Shown: positions 1 through 9,312, numbered from the stretch's first letter. The stretch: DNA of 64,000 nt from Streptomyces sp. CBMA152 (GCF_014596475.1 NZ_MECJ01000024.1:285367-349366); one strand, 5' to 3'. The notes: generated from the sequence alone by a model not told the origin. Made by a program: numbers and translations.

Positions 1-1464
1 CATCGAGGAGAAGAGGCCGAGCGTACGGCCCCCGGCCGCCTCGACCAGCTCCGCCAGCTCGTCCATCATGTCGCCCCGCGAGCCCTCCCGGCCCGGCGTG
101 GCCAGATGGCGCGCGACATAGAGAATGCCCTGCTTGGGGTAGTCGAAGGGCGAGCCGACGTCGAGGCCCTTCCACTGCGGGACGTCCTCGCCCTCGGTGC
201 CCTCCGGAGCCAGGCCGAGCGACGCGCCCACCCCGTTGAAGTCGCCGCCGAGCTTGAGCGTGGCCGAGGTGAGCACCACCGAGCGCTCGGCGAACAGCTT
301 CTCGCGCAGCAGCCCGGAGACCGAGAGCGGGGCGACCCGCAGCGACGCGCCGAACCGGTCGTGCCGCTCGTACCAGACGACGTCCCACTCGGAGCCGTTC
401 GTGATCCGCTCGGCGACGTCATGGACGCTCTCGACCGCCGCGAGCGCCTGCTTGCGTACGGCGTCCTCGTCCTGGACCGACTTGTCGCGGGTCGAGCCGA
501 TCGCCGAGATCACCGTGCGGGCCGCGTCGCGCAGCGCCATCAGCGCGTAACCCAGATCCTCCGGGATCTCCTCCAGACGGCCGGGCAGCGCGAGCTCCAT
601 CAGCCGCTCGAAGCCCTCGGCGGCCGTCTGGAGCTGGTCGGCCGCCTTCTCGTTGACGAGCTTGGCGGCGCGGCGCACGGCCCGGTTGACCTGTCCGGGC
701 GTGAGCTCGCCGGTCGCGACGCCGGTGACCCGGGAGACCAGCTCATGGGCCTCGTCGACGATCAGCACCTCGTGCTGCGGCAGCACCGGGGCGCCCTCGA
801 TGGCGTCGATGGCGAGCAGCGCGTGGTTGGTGACCACGACGTCGGCGAGCTTGGCGCGCTCGCGGGCCGACTCGGCGAAGCACTCCGCCCCGTACGCGCA
901 CTTCGTGGCGCCCAGGCACTCGCGGGACGACACGGACACCTGGGCCCAGGCCTTGTCGGAGACGCCCGGCGTCAGATCGTCCCGGTCCCCGGTCTCGGTC
1001 TCGTCCGCCCAGTCCCGCATCCGCAGCAGGTCCTGGCCGAGCTTGCTGGTGGGCGCGGCCGCCTCGAACTGGTCGAAGAGCCCCTCCTCCTCTTCCTGCG
1101 GCACGCCCTCGTGCAGACGGTGCAGACAGAGGTAGTTGGAGCGGCCCTTGAGCATGGCGAACTGCGGGCGCCGGCGCAGCTGCGGGTGCAGCGCCTCGAC
1201 CGTACGCGGAAGGTCACGCTCCACGAGCTGGCGCTGGAGCGCGAGCGTCGCCGTGGCCACCACGACACGCTCGCCGTGCGCGAGCGCGGGCACCAGATAG
1301 CCCAGGGACTTTCCGGTGCCGGTACCGGCCTGGACGAGCAGGTGGGAGCTGTCGTCGATGGCGTCGGCGACGGCCGTGGCCATCGTGACCTGGCCGGGCC
1401 GCTCCACACCGCCGACGGCGGAGACGGCGGCGTGCAGGAGCTCGGGGAGAGATGGCTTCGTCAT
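1..1464 (-). CDS. dinG: DinG/XPD-type ATP-dependent DNA helicase (5' part, runs off window)
   Basis: Superfamily 2 helicase that couples ATP hydrolysis to unwinding of DNA during repair or replication restart. Reading from the ATG at 1464, a Walker A motif (AGTGTGKS) lies near residues 45-52 and a Walker B DEAH box (VDEAHEL) follows at about residue 230. Between them are four cysteines (one in NYLCLHR, three in ECLGATKCAYGAECF), the arrangement that binds the 4Fe-4S cluster in XPD/DinG helicases. About 488 codons are present and the frame is still open at base 1, so the C-terminal helicase motifs are mostly outside. The gene starts 38 bp downstream of the siderophore operon on the same strand, so some read-through is possible. 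No SOS box was seen next to it. Family assignment is secure; the exact cellular role is inferred. Confidence 0.93.
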   Translation of the reverse strand, partial: MTKPSLPELLHAAVSAVGGVERPGQVTMATAVADAIDDSSHLLVQAGTGTGKSLGYLVPALAHGERVVVATATLALQRQLVERDLPRTVEALHPQLRRRPQFAMLKGRSNYLCLHRLHEGVPQEEEEGLFDQFEAAAPTSKLGQDLLRMRDWADETETGDRDDLTPGVSDKAWAQVSVSSRECLGATKCAYGAECFAESARERAKLADVVVTNHALLAIDAIEGAPVLPQHEVLIVDEAHELVSRVTGVATGELTPGQVNRAVRRAAKLVNEKAADQLQTAAEGFERLMELALPGRLEEIPEDLGYALMALRDAARTVISAIGSTRDKSVQDEDAVRKQALAAVESVHDVAERITNGSEWDVVWYERHDRFGASLRVAPLSVSGLLREKLFAERSVVLTSATLKLGGDFNGVGASLGLAPEGTEGEDVPQWKGLDVGSPFDYPKQGILYVARHLATPGREGSRGDMMDELAELVEAAGGRTLGLFSSM

Positions 1465-1501
1465 AGCCCGTCCACCCTACGGGGCGCCACTGACAATCCG
1501 A

Positions 1502-3391
1502 TCACGACGGAGGTGCGAGCGGGTTCGGGACGGTCCCCGCCACGGCCGCGTGCGGGCGCTCGGAACGGTCCCGGTAGCCGTCCAGGTGCAGCCGGTTCCG
1601 GTTCAGGCACAACCGCTCGATACGCGGGGTGAGCAGGTCGAACGTCTCGTACCGGTCCTTCAGCTCGGGGAACCGGGCCTGGTGGCGCAGGATCTCGTCC
1701 CGCACCAATGCCCAGAAGTCGTGCTCCGCGACGTCCAGTTGCTCCTCGCACAGCGGCGCGAGGAAGCGGAAGACGCCGACGAAGAGCCCGGAGTGGATGA
1801 ACTGGGTGAGGAAGGAGGGCGGCTCGGTGAGCAGCACCTGCCGTACGTCGCCGGGCATCGCGTCGTGCTCGGGCAGCGGCTCCGCGCTGATGTTCACGTC
1901 GTCCACGAAGTCCTTGATCGCCAGCCGTACGGGGACGTCCCGCTCGTCGAAGACGACGATGGCGTTCTCGCCGTGCGGGGAGAAGACGGTCCCGTAGCGG
2001 TAGAGGAAGCGCAGCAGCGGCGGCAGCAGCGCGCCGAAGAGCCGGCGCAGCCAGACGTGGGGGGGCAGGCCCGAGCGGGCGACGAGCTCGGCGGTGAAGG
2101 CCCGCCCGCGCGGATCGGTGTGGAGCAGCGAGGCGAGCGTACGCGCGCGTTCCCCGGGCGCGAGCCGGCTCCGCAGCGGCTCCCGCCAGATCGCCCCGAG
2201 CAGTTCTTTGTACTGGTATGGAACCTCGGCGACGTGGTCGTACACGGGGTGCTCGACCGCCACCGAGGCGACCTCGCCGAGCAGGATCACCCCGCACTCG
2301 TCGCGCAGGAAGGGGTCCCGGTCGCGCAGGGAGTGCACCCAGGCGGTGACGGCGGGGGCGGCGAGGGTGCGCTCGGTGGGCAGGCCGCGCCAGACGAGCG
2401 TGTTGAGGATCGACAGCGGCAGCTTCACCGTGTGCCGCTCGGGCCGCGAGGTGTTCACGAAGGTCCGGATGGACTGCTGGGGAAGGCGCAGATCCGCGTC
2501 ACCGGGCAGCGGCACGATCGCCTCGTCGGCCACGGCCGGGGCGAACAGCGGCAGCACCACCTCGTCCCACTGCCAGGGGTGGACGGGCAGATAGAGATAG
2601 TCGGCCGGGTCCAGGCCACGGCCTTGGAGCGTCGCGGCGAAGCGCTCACGGACCGCCGGGTCGAGCTCGCGGCGGTAGAGCTGCTCGGGGGCGGCGAGCC
2701 CCGGCACACCCCGGTAGCTGGCGAGGTCGGTGCGGACCGCGAGCCACGACAGCGGGGCGGCGCGGCGGGCCTCGGGCGCCCACTGCTCGGTCTCGGCGGC
2801 CGAGAACCCGAGCCGGCCCTTGTTCAGGACCAGCCAGGGGTGACCGGTCTGGTGGCCCTCCAGCTCCTCGTACCCGACGTCGGCGAGGCGGGCGGCGGAC
2901 AGCGCGGTGTGGTCCAGGCGCGTGTCGGCGGCGAGGGTGGCCGACAGTTCGCGCACCAGGTGGCCGAAGGTGGCGCCGTCGAGCCCGAGCGTGCGGCGGG
3001 CGAGGACGAGGAAGCGGAGGGGGTCGCCGAAGGGCTGTCCGTGGTGGCCGATCGATTCCTCGCCGACGCGCCAGTCGTCGTACGCGCCGCGCCGGGCGCG
3101 GAAGGTGAGCGCGGAGCCGTCGTCCAGGGGCTGGGAGTAGAGATCCCCCGTGCGGAGGTCTTCCCGTGCACGCGACGACCCTTCGTCCGTACCGTGGCCG
3201 CCCCGCGACCCATCGTGCTGCGGCACCGCGACCGGCTCGATGATTCCCTCGTACGCGAAGGCCCCGAGCATCTTGGCCAGCAGCCGACGGGCGGCGCGCT
3301 CCCATGCCTCGCGGTTCAGCTCGGGCGGCGCGAGCAGCGGAGTCTGTTCCTCCCGTTCGTCGTGATCATCGGGGACAAGCGGATTCGGCAA
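1502..3391 (-). CDS. IucA/IucC family siderophore synthetase (second of two, DesD/IucC-like)
   Basis: NIS siderophore synthetase of 629 residues, the usual family length. It would adenylate a carboxylate (citrate or a monosubstituted citrate/succinyl group) and condense it with an amine or hydroxamate. Visible family motifs are PVHPWQWDE in the middle, SPHGENAIVVF near residue 471 and IKDFVDDVNIS just after it; the HGEN and KDF-x-DD pattern is that of the IucC/DesD side of the family. The start is a TTG at 3391, chosen because GAGGAG sits 5 bases upstream and no ATG or GTG gives a similar site. It is the last gene of the four-gene operon, 78 bases after the acyltransferase. Substrate is not predictable from sequence alone. 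Confidence 0.92.
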   Translation of the reverse strand: MPNPLVPDDHDEREEQTPLLAPPELNREAWERAARRLLAKMLGAFAYEGIIEPVAVPQHDGSRGGHGTDEGSSRAREDLRTGDLYSQPLDDGSALTFRARRGAYDDWRVGEESIGHHGQPFGDPLRFLVLARRTLGLDGATFGHLVRELSATLAADTRLDHTALSAARLADVGYEELEGHQTGHPWLVLNKGRLGFSAAETEQWAPEARRAAPLSWLAVRTDLASYRGVPGLAAPEQLYRRELDPAVRERFAATLQGRGLDPADYLYLPVHPWQWDEVVLPLFAPAVADEAIVPLPGDADLRLPQQSIRTFVNTSRPERHTVKLPLSILNTLVWRGLPTERTLAAPAVTAWVHSLRDRDPFLRDECGVILLGEVASVAVEHPVYDHVAEVPYQYKELLGAIWREPLRSRLAPGERARTLASLLHTDPRGRAFTAELVARSGLPPHVWLRRLFGALLPPLLRFLYRYGTVFSPHGENAIVVFDERDVPVRLAIKDFVDDVNISAEPLPEHDAMPGDVRQVLLTEPPSFLTQFIHSGLFVGVFRFLAPLCEEQLDVAEHDFWALVRDEILRHQARFPELKDRYETFDLLTPRIERLCLNRNRLHLDGYRDRSERPHAAVAGTVPNPLAPPS

Positions 3392-3469
3392 GGCGACTCC
3401 TCGGGGTGGAACCGAAGCGGTTCGGGCGGTGTATGCGGTGTACGCGGTGCATCGAGAGCGGCGGTGTGT

Positions 3470-4210
3470 TCACAGCAGGCTCCTGAGCGCGCGGTCGCGG
3501 ACCATCAAGGCGGCCCGCTTGTCGGGGAGTTCGACTTCCGCGGCGAACCGGAACCCGGCGCTCAAGAAGGCGGATACGGAAGGGGTGTTCCGCAGATCGG
3601 GCTCGGCGACGACCCGGGAGCAGAGCGGCCGATGGTCGAGGACGAGGTCGGCGACGGCCCTCAGCAGCGTGGTGCCGACGCCGCGTCCCCGGTCAGCGAC
3701 GGCGCCGATGAGGAGGTGGATCCCGGTGTCGTGCGGGCGGGCCGGGTAGTGGCGGGCCAGCGGGTCGAGGTCGGCGCGGTAGATCTCCCAGTAGCTCATC
3801 GGGACGCCGTTCAGGAGGCCGAGGCACGGGACGCTGCGCCCGTCTCCGTCGAGCTGGGGGCGCAGATGGGCCGCGGTGACCGAGTCGGGCCCGGCCAGCT
3901 CCCAGAAGGCGGCGACGGCGGGATCGTTCATCCAGCCGCTCAGCATCGCGAGGTCGCGTCCGACACGTACGGGAACGAGCCTGAAGTCGCCCACAGAGGT
4001 GGCCACTTGATCCCACGCGCCGGGGGAATCCAGCAGGTCCTCACCGATCGTGCCGTACGCGTCCGACAACGGCTGCGCGACGCTCCCTGCGGCCCCTACA
4101 GGCTCGGAGACGAGTTCATCGGGCAGATGCAGGTCCAGGGTGTCCTCGGCGCCGTCGGTCTCGGGGACGGGACCGGTTCCGGCCTCGGTGCTCGCATCGG
4201 TGGAAGGCAC
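3470..4210 (-). CDS. AlcB/RhbD-type GNAT acyltransferase of the siderophore operon
   Basis: Acyltransferase of the siderophore AlcB domain family (IucB, RhbD, AlcB), which transfers an acyl group from acyl-CoA to an N-hydroxylated diamine to make a hydroxamate. The 246-residue protein has a roughly 75-residue variable N-terminus, then the AlcB-type core with GWMNDPAVAAFWELAG, YWEIYRADLDPLARHY, the acetyl-CoA loop DRGRGVGTTLLRA and EPDLRNTPSVSAFLSAGF. The GTG start at 4210 is preceded by GAGAGGAG at good spacing. It lies 32 bases after the first IucA/IucC gene and 78 before the second. It needs a hydroxylated amine, yet no N-hydroxylase is encoded nearby, so the substrate may be made elsewhere or may be a free amine. 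Confidence 0.88.
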   Translation of the reverse strand: MPSTDASTEAGTGPVPETDGAEDTLDLHLPDELVSEPVGAAGSVAQPLSDAYGTIGEDLLDSPGAWDQVATSVGDFRLVPVRVGRDLAMLSGWMNDPAVAAFWELAGPDSVTAAHLRPQLDGDGRSVPCLGLLNGVPMSYWEIYRADLDPLARHYPARPHDTGIHLLIGAVADRGRGVGTTLLRAVADLVLDHRPLCSRVVAEPDLRNTPSVSAFLSAGFRFAAEVELPDKRAALMVRDRALRSLL

Positions 4211-4242
4211 GCCGACGCTCCTCTCGTCTGTGGGCCGTGAGG

Positions 4243-6126
4243 TCACGTTCCGCTGGTGTGCAGGGGGTTGGCGATCGTGACGTACACGGACTGGGTGTCG
4301 ACCGGGCCGACGAGCTCGTCGAGGCCGTGCAGTCGGGTCATGAGGTTGGCCTTGCAGCGCAGGGTCGGGCTCTCCAGGAGCTGGGCTGGCAGCGGTGAGC
4401 CGAGCGCGGTCGTACGGGCGAGGAACTGCCGCAGGGCGGCCAGCAGTACGCGCTCGTCGGCCAGGCGCTGGGCGCCGAACGCGCCGACCAGGCCGAGGAC
4501 GTTGTTGATGCCGAGGTAGTACGCGAAGCGCTCGTCGGTGACGGCGTCGGAGACGAACGTGTCGCTGTCGGCGCCGACTCCGGGCAGCAGGCGCTCCAGG
4601 GCGGTGCGGTGGGACTCGCGGAAGTAGTAGCCCTGGTTGTCGCGGTAGCGGCCGCCGACCGGCCAGCCGTGGGGGTCGAGCAGCACCAGGGTGTTCTGCT
4701 GATGGGCTTCGAGGGCGATGCCCGCCGTGGCGTCGAGCCAGAGCACGGGGCGTACGACCTGGTCGAGGTAGCGCAGGAACCACTCCGCGGCCACGGCCGG
4801 GGTGGGGCGGCCGGTGCGGGCGGCGAGCCGGGCCACGATGTCGGCGAGGCGCGAGTGCATCGCGGGCCCCGGGCGGCCGGGCAGGGGGCGCGGTGCGGTG
4901 AGCGCCGCGATGCAGACGGCGTCGTCGCTGGGGCCGAACGGGTTGTTCCGGATCATCACGTCGAGCCCGCGCACCGGTTGCCCGTCCAGGGCGTCGACGG
5001 CGAGCCAGGCGGGGTCGCGGACGATGTCGAAGCCGGGGTGCGCGGCCCGCCACCGCTCGGCGAGCCCGGCGCGCAGCAGCCGGTGGACCTCCACACCCCG
5101 GTGGAGCTCCTTGCGCAGGTTCTCCCGGCGGGAGTTGGTGATGCGCAGGCCGAGGGAGAGCTTGAGCATCATGTCGGTGCCGGGCCGGTGCACGGTGCGC
5201 ACGGAGGAGGTGGGGTACCAGGGGCTGCCGTGCGGGCCGAGGTCGCGCAGGAATCCGGCGTCCAGGAGCTCGGCGACGGCCGGCTGATGGGCGAGCTCCC
5301 GGGCCTGCCAGGGGTGCATCGGCAACGGGACGGTGCCCGCCGGGACGCTGAGCCCGTCGGCGAGCCGGGTGGTGATCTCGTCGGCGGTGACCTCGCGGCC
5401 GCCGTCCGTCCAGGCCGAGTCGGCGGCGAGGACGGAACGGTCGACGGCCATCCAGTGCAGCGGGAACGCGCCGTGCAACTCGGGCGAGTAGCACCGCACT
5501 TCGGCCTCGGAAAGGCCCTCGCGGCTCTTCGGGGTGGGGTGGAGGGGGTGGCCGAGGAGGAGGGACTGCTCGGCGGAGAGGAAGAGGTCGGCCGCGTCGG
5601 CGGGGCCGGGGTGGCGGCGGCGCTCGGCGATGAAGTGGGCGGTGCGGCGGACCGAGTCGGCGACCCGGCCCACCAGGTCGGCACTCTCGCGCAGCCCTGC
5701 CTCGCGTCCGATGAGCGCGGCGACGGTGACGGCGTCGACAGCGGACGCGCCCGCCGGGGCGCCTTCGAGCTCCGGCATCCCGAACCGGTGCCATCCGGTG
5801 GCCGACCAGTACCGGACGGGGACGAGCAGCGCGGTGCCGCTGGCGTCGAGCGGGATGCGCAGCACGGCCCCGGCGGGCGCGGCCAGGTCGTTCTCGCGTA
5901 CCCAGCAGCGCAGCAGGTTCTCCACGGCGGCGGCTTCGGCGGCCATGGCCGGGTCCGGGTCGTCCAGGAGGTCCGCGCCGCGCGTTTCTTCCGGAGGTGT
6001 GAGCCGTTCACCGTGGATCCCCGCCTTCTGGCGCGGCACCGTCGTCGCCTCTGCCACAAGGGGGCCGCAGGGGGCGGTGGGACGGCCGGAGCCGTCGGGC
6101 GCTTCGGGCGCGGGGATGCGGTTCAC
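4243..6126 (-). CDS. IucA/IucC family siderophore synthetase (first of two, IucA-like)
   Basis: NIS synthetase of 627 residues that would form the first amide bond to citrate in siderophore assembly. Motifs visible in order are PLMHPWQARELA, SSVRTVHRPGTDMMLKLSL (substrate/ATP site), EAHQQNTLVLL near residue 472 and RDNQGYYFRES. The EAHQQN and RDNQGYYF pattern is that of the IucA/type A side, in contrast to the HGEN type of the partner gene at 1502-3391. The GTG start at 6126 has AAGGAAG 6 to 7 bases upstream. It follows the aminotransferase by 28 bases and precedes the acyltransferase by 32, so the four genes look like one transcript. Having two different synthetases suggests an asymmetric or twice-condensed citrate product. 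Confidence 0.92.
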   Translation of the reverse strand: MNRIPAPEAPDGSGRPTAPCGPLVAEATTVPRQKAGIHGERLTPPEETRGADLLDDPDPAMAAEAAAVENLLRCWVRENDLAAPAGAVLRIPLDASGTALLVPVRYWSATGWHRFGMPELEGAPAGASAVDAVTVAALIGREAGLRESADLVGRVADSVRRTAHFIAERRRHPGPADAADLFLSAEQSLLLGHPLHPTPKSREGLSEAEVRCYSPELHGAFPLHWMAVDRSVLAADSAWTDGGREVTADEITTRLADGLSVPAGTVPLPMHPWQARELAHQPAVAELLDAGFLRDLGPHGSPWYPTSSVRTVHRPGTDMMLKLSLGLRITNSRRENLRKELHRGVEVHRLLRAGLAERWRAAHPGFDIVRDPAWLAVDALDGQPVRGLDVMIRNNPFGPSDDAVCIAALTAPRPLPGRPGPAMHSRLADIVARLAARTGRPTPAVAAEWFLRYLDQVVRPVLWLDATAGIALEAHQQNTLVLLDPHGWPVGGRYRDNQGYYFRESHRTALERLLPGVGADSDTFVSDAVTDERFAYYLGINNVLGLVGAFGAQRLADERVLLAALRQFLARTTALGSPLPAQLLESPTLRCKANLMTRLHGLDELVGPVDTQSVYVTIANPLHTSGT

Positions 6127-6154
6127 GGTGGGCTTCCTTGTGTGGTGGTCCGGG

Positions 6155-7567
6155 TCAGCGGGACGGCCCGGGATCGGTCCGGTGGTGCGGGGCGCGCTCG
6201 GCGGCGGCCAACGCGTCGGCCAGCCGGTCGAGGACGGCGTCGGCCTGTTCGTCGGTGAGGGTGAGCGGCGGCAGCAGCCTCACGACGCTGGAGTGGCGGC
6301 CGCCGATCTCGACGATGAGGCCGCGCCGCAGGCACTCCTGCTGGACGGCGGTGGCGAGCGCGGGCGCGGCCACCGGCACGCCACTGGCCGCGTCCAGCCG
6401 CTCGGGGTCCACGAGTTCGACGCCGATCATCAGCCCCCGACCCCTTACGTCGCCGACGCAGGGGTGGTCCACCGCGAGGTCCTGGAGCCGGGCGAGGATC
6501 CGCGCGCCGAGCAGCGCGGCGCGTTCGGCGAGCCGGTTCTCACGGACGTACGCGAGTGTGGCCGCGCCCGCCGCCATCGCGAGCTGGTTGCCCCGGAAGG
6601 TGCCGGCGTGGGCGCCGGGCTCCCAGACGTCGAGGTCGTCGCGGTAGACGATCACGGCCAGCGGCAGCGAGCCGCCGATGGCCTTGGAGAGGACCAACAC
6701 GTCCGGGACGATGCCGCTGTGCTCGACGGCCCAGAACACGCCGGTGCGCCCCACGCCGGTCTGGACCTCGTCGGCGATGAGCGGGATCGACCGGGCCGCC
6801 GTGATCTCGCGCATCCGGCGCATCCAGGAGTCCGGCGCCGGGTTCACCCCGCCTTCGCCCTGTACCGGTTCGAGGATCATCGCGCCCGGTTCGGGCACCC
6901 CGCCCTTGGGGTCGTCCAGCAGGCTCTCGGTCCAGCGGGCCGCGAGCTCGGCGCCCCGCTCGCCGCCGACCCCGTACGGACAGCGGTAGTTCAGCGGGTA
7001 GGGCAGCCGGGTCACGCGCGCGTCGCGGGCGCCGCCGGAGGCTTCCAGGGCGCCCGCCGTCATCCCGTGGTACGCCCCGGTGAAGGCGAGCAGTCCGCTG
7101 CGGCCGGTGGCCGTGCGGACCAGCTTCAGGGCCGCCTCGACCGCGTCCGTACCGGCCGGGCTGCAGAACTGGATCCGGGCGCGCTCCACGAGGGGGCGCG
7201 GCAGGGTGGCGAACAGCTCGGTGGTGAAGGCGTCCTTGACCGGGGTGGCGAGATCCAGCGCGTGCAGGGGCGCACCCGAGTCGATGACCTTTCTGATCGC
7301 CTCCAGCACCACCGGGTGGTTGTGGCCGAGCGCCAGGGTGCCCGCGCCCGCGAGGCAGTCGAGGTAGCGCCGCCCGTCGGCCCCCTCGATCGTCAGCCCG
7401 CGCGCCCGCACGGGCACGATGGGCAGCGACCGGGCGTACGTCCGCGCCGCCGACTCGCGCAGCGACTGCCGCCGCAGGATGCCCTCGTGCGCGGCGGGCG
7501 CCACCTGCGGCGGTACGGTCGCGGTCCCGTCCCTCGACGGCGCCGGAGCGGATTCGGTCACGGCCAC
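6155..7567 (-). CDS. Class III aminotransferase, diaminobutyrate-2-oxoglutarate type (siderophore operon)
   Basis: PLP enzyme of the 2,4-diaminobutyrate aminotransferase family (EctB/Dat/RhbA), which moves an amino group from glutamate to aspartate semialdehyde to make L-2,4-diaminobutyrate. Seen: GALEASGGARDARVTRLPYP, EPVQGEGGVNP, the cofactor aspartate in ADEVQTGVGRTG, the PLP lysine in LSKAIGG near residue 294 and GTFRGNQLAM. The GTG at 7567 was chosen because GGGAGG lies 10 bases upstream; an ATG at 7624 in the same frame (19 codons longer) has no clear Shine-Dalgarno. It is the first gene of the operon, matching rhbA in the rhizobactin 1021 layout. The diaminobutyrate decarboxylase that follows in that system is absent here. 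No iron box was recognised upstream. Confidence 0.9.
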   Translation of the reverse strand: MAVTESAPAPSRDGTATVPPQVAPAAHEGILRRQSLRESAARTYARSLPIVPVRARGLTIEGADGRRYLDCLAGAGTLALGHNHPVVLEAIRKVIDSGAPLHALDLATPVKDAFTTELFATLPRPLVERARIQFCSPAGTDAVEAALKLVRTATGRSGLLAFTGAYHGMTAGALEASGGARDARVTRLPYPLNYRCPYGVGGERGAELAARWTESLLDDPKGGVPEPGAMILEPVQGEGGVNPAPDSWMRRMREITAARSIPLIADEVQTGVGRTGVFWAVEHSGIVPDVLVLSKAIGGSLPLAVIVYRDDLDVWEPGAHAGTFRGNQLAMAAGAATLAYVRENRLAERAALLGARILARLQDLAVDHPCVGDVRGRGLMIGVELVDPERLDAASGVPVAAPALATAVQQECLRRGLIVEIGGRHSSVVRLLPPLTLTDEQADAVLDRLADALAAAERAPHHRTDPGPSR

Positions 7568-7624
7568 GGCTGTTGGTCCTCCCACGGTGTGCGCCCCGCT
7601 GTGCTGTGCCTGTTGTGTCGCCAT

Positions 7625-8020
7625 GTGTCCGCTGTGCCCGTCGTACCGGGTCCGCTGTGACGGTTCCGTGGCACGCCCGTTGCCCGGTGCGAACGGTGGG
7701 GCTGAACGCTGACGTGTTGTCCCCCGTACGTACCAACGACGCCGGGGCCGGAGGATCACGGGCAAGCGTCAAGATCCTTGAGGAGCGGAACCGGGGCCCT
7801 GCCGCGTACCGTCCCCATCGGCACCGGCATAGTGGGGGCCGCGCTTCGGCCGGTAGTTTTCGGCCGGGGCGAGTGGACCACCGGCTTCGCACGGGCCGGG
7901 AGTTCGCTTCAGTAACCAACGAGCGGTGCAGCAACTGTGGCCGCGCCGCGCATCAGTAGCGTCGGTACGAAGAAGTACCGGAGCAGTAGTCAGTACCGAA
8001 GTCCCAGGGGGATCAAGAAC
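7625..8020. other. Divergent intergenic region between siderophore operon and first secreted protease
   Basis: About 400 bases with no convincing gene. It should hold the promoters of the minus-strand siderophore operon and the plus-strand protease. A GGAACC at 7787-7792 and CGTCC at 7810-7814, 17 bases apart on the plus strand, resemble an extracytoplasmic-function sigma promoter. At 7824-7837 is CCGGCATAGTGGGG, which recurs upstream of the second protease at 9313-9326. No 19-bp DmdR/IdeR iron box of the TTAGGTTAGGCT type was found on either strand. Confidence 0.4.
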
Positions 8021-9244
8021 ATGCGACCGACACGTCCGACCTTCGCCGCCCGGGGTGAGCGGCGCGCAGCTCGCCGGACCGCCCCCGCGCTGGCCGCGCT
8101 CGGCCTCACGGCGGCGCTCGCCATGACCGCCACCGCCTGTGGCCCGGGCGGCGACGACAAGGCCGACGCCAAGCCGACCTCGTCGGCGACGGCGGGCGGC
8201 GACGGCCTGCAGATCCCGAGCGACATCGCGGACCAGCTCAAGAAGCACGGGATCGACCCGGACAAGTGGAAGAACGGCGAGTGGAAGAACTGGGACAAGG
8301 CCAAGTGGCTGCGTGAGGCGAAGGACTTCGTCAACCCGATCATCGCCGGACTGTGGGACCCGGACCGGATGCGCAAGGCCGACAAGCCCCCGCAGACGCC
8401 CGTCCCCAACGACATCTCCGGCGACAAGGGCGTCACGGACCCGACCCCGCTGCCGGTGAAGGCCCGGGCGCAGCAGGCCCCGTACCACCAGAGCCTGCCG
8501 GAGCTCGGCAAGCTCTTCTTCGACGGCCCCGAGGGCTCGATGGTCTGCTCCGCGACCGTCGTGAAGGACCCGGCGCACCCCGGCAAGTCCAACATGGTCT
8601 GGACGGCGGGCCACTGCGTGCACGCGGGCGCCAAGGGCGGCTGGTACCGCAACATCGCCTTCGTGCCCTCGTACAACAACGCCGACCTGCCGCTCGCGCA
8701 GCTGAAGAAGGCCACCAGGGAGCAGATCGCTCCCTACGGCGTGTTCTGGGCCGACTGGGCGCAGACCTCGCAGCAGTGGATCGAGGGCGGCGGCCCGACC
8801 GGCGGCCAGGGCGCCCCGTACGACTTCGCGGTGCTGCACGTCACGCCCGAGAAGGGCAAGGGCGGCAAGTCCCTTGAGGAGACGGTCGGTTCGTCGCTGC
8901 CGGTCGACTTCAACGCTCCCGCCGTGCCGAAGATCGCGAGCATGACGGCGAACGGCTACCCGGCCGCGCCGCCGTACGACGGCCAGAAGCTGTACCAGTG
9001 CAAGGACAAGCCGGGCCGGCTCTCGCTGGACGCGAGCCTGCCGACGATGTACCGCCTGGGCTGCACGATGACCGGCGGTTCCTCCGGCGGCGGCTGGATC
9101 GCGGCGGGCGCCGACGGCAAGCCCGCGCTGGTCTCCAACACCTCCATCGGCCCGGTGACGGCCGGCTGGCTGGCGGGTCCGCGCCTGGGCAAGGAGGCCA
9201 AGGGCGTGTACGACTCGGTGAGCGGCAAGTACGCGGGTCAGTAG
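8021..9244 (+). CDS. Secreted trypsin-like serine peptidase, lipoprotein-like (paralogue A)
   Basis: Predicted exported peptidase of 407 residues. The N-terminus is a twin-Arg-rich n-region, a hydrophobic stretch (residues ~24-38) and a cysteine in TATACGPGG, a lipobox-like signal, so it is probably tethered to the outer face of the membrane. A lysine/tryptophan-rich segment (KKHGIDPDKWKNGEWKNW, about residues 75-95) precedes the catalytic domain. The chymotrypsin triad is visible: His ~198 in TAGHC, Asp ~267 in YDFAVLHV and Ser ~353 in TGGSSGGGW. ATG at 8021 follows AGGGGGA. A hairpin terminator follows the stop. The neighbour at 9484 is a paralogue over its whole length, including the signal and the KW segment. 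Substrate unknown. Confidence 0.88.
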   Translation: MRPTRPTFAARGERRAARRTAPALAALGLTAALAMTATACGPGGDDKADAKPTSSATAGGDGLQIPSDIADQLKKHGIDPDKWKNGEWKNWDKAKWLREAKDFVNPIIAGLWDPDRMRKADKPPQTPVPNDISGDKGVTDPTPLPVKARAQQAPYHQSLPELGKLFFDGPEGSMVCSATVVKDPAHPGKSNMVWTAGHCVHAGAKGGWYRNIAFVPSYNNADLPLAQLKKATREQIAPYGVFWADWAQTSQQWIEGGGPTGGQGAPYDFAVLHVTPEKGKGGKSLEETVGSSLPVDFNAPAVPKIASMTANGYPAAPPYDGQKLYQCKDKPGRLSLDASLPTMYRLGCTMTGGSSGGGWIAAGADGKPALVSNTSIGPVTAGWLAGPRLGKEAKGVYDSVSGKYAGQ

Positions 9245-9252
9245 ACCCGATG

Positions 9253-9291
9253 AGGGGTCCCGGCACTCTCCACGAGAGCTCCGGGACCCCT
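9253..9291 (+). terminator. Hairpin terminator after protease A
   Basis: An 11-bp inverted repeat, AGGGGTCCCGG and CCGGGACCCCT, encloses a 17-base loop 8 bases after the TAG stop. It has no U-tract, as is common in Streptomyces. Confidence 0.7.
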
Positions 9292-9312
9292 GTCCGAAAC
9301 CCTCACGAACTA

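Noticed and set aside
106..1632. 508-codon plus-strand ORF opposite the DinG gene
   Set aside because: Arg/Asp/Val/Leu shadow reading of the antisense strand; it has no family motif, and the minus-strand helicase with Walker and FeS motifs explains the region.
7625..8020. Iron-box (DmdR/IdeR) operator for the siderophore operon
   Set aside because: No sequence close to the 19-bp TTAGGTTAGGCT palindrome on either strand.
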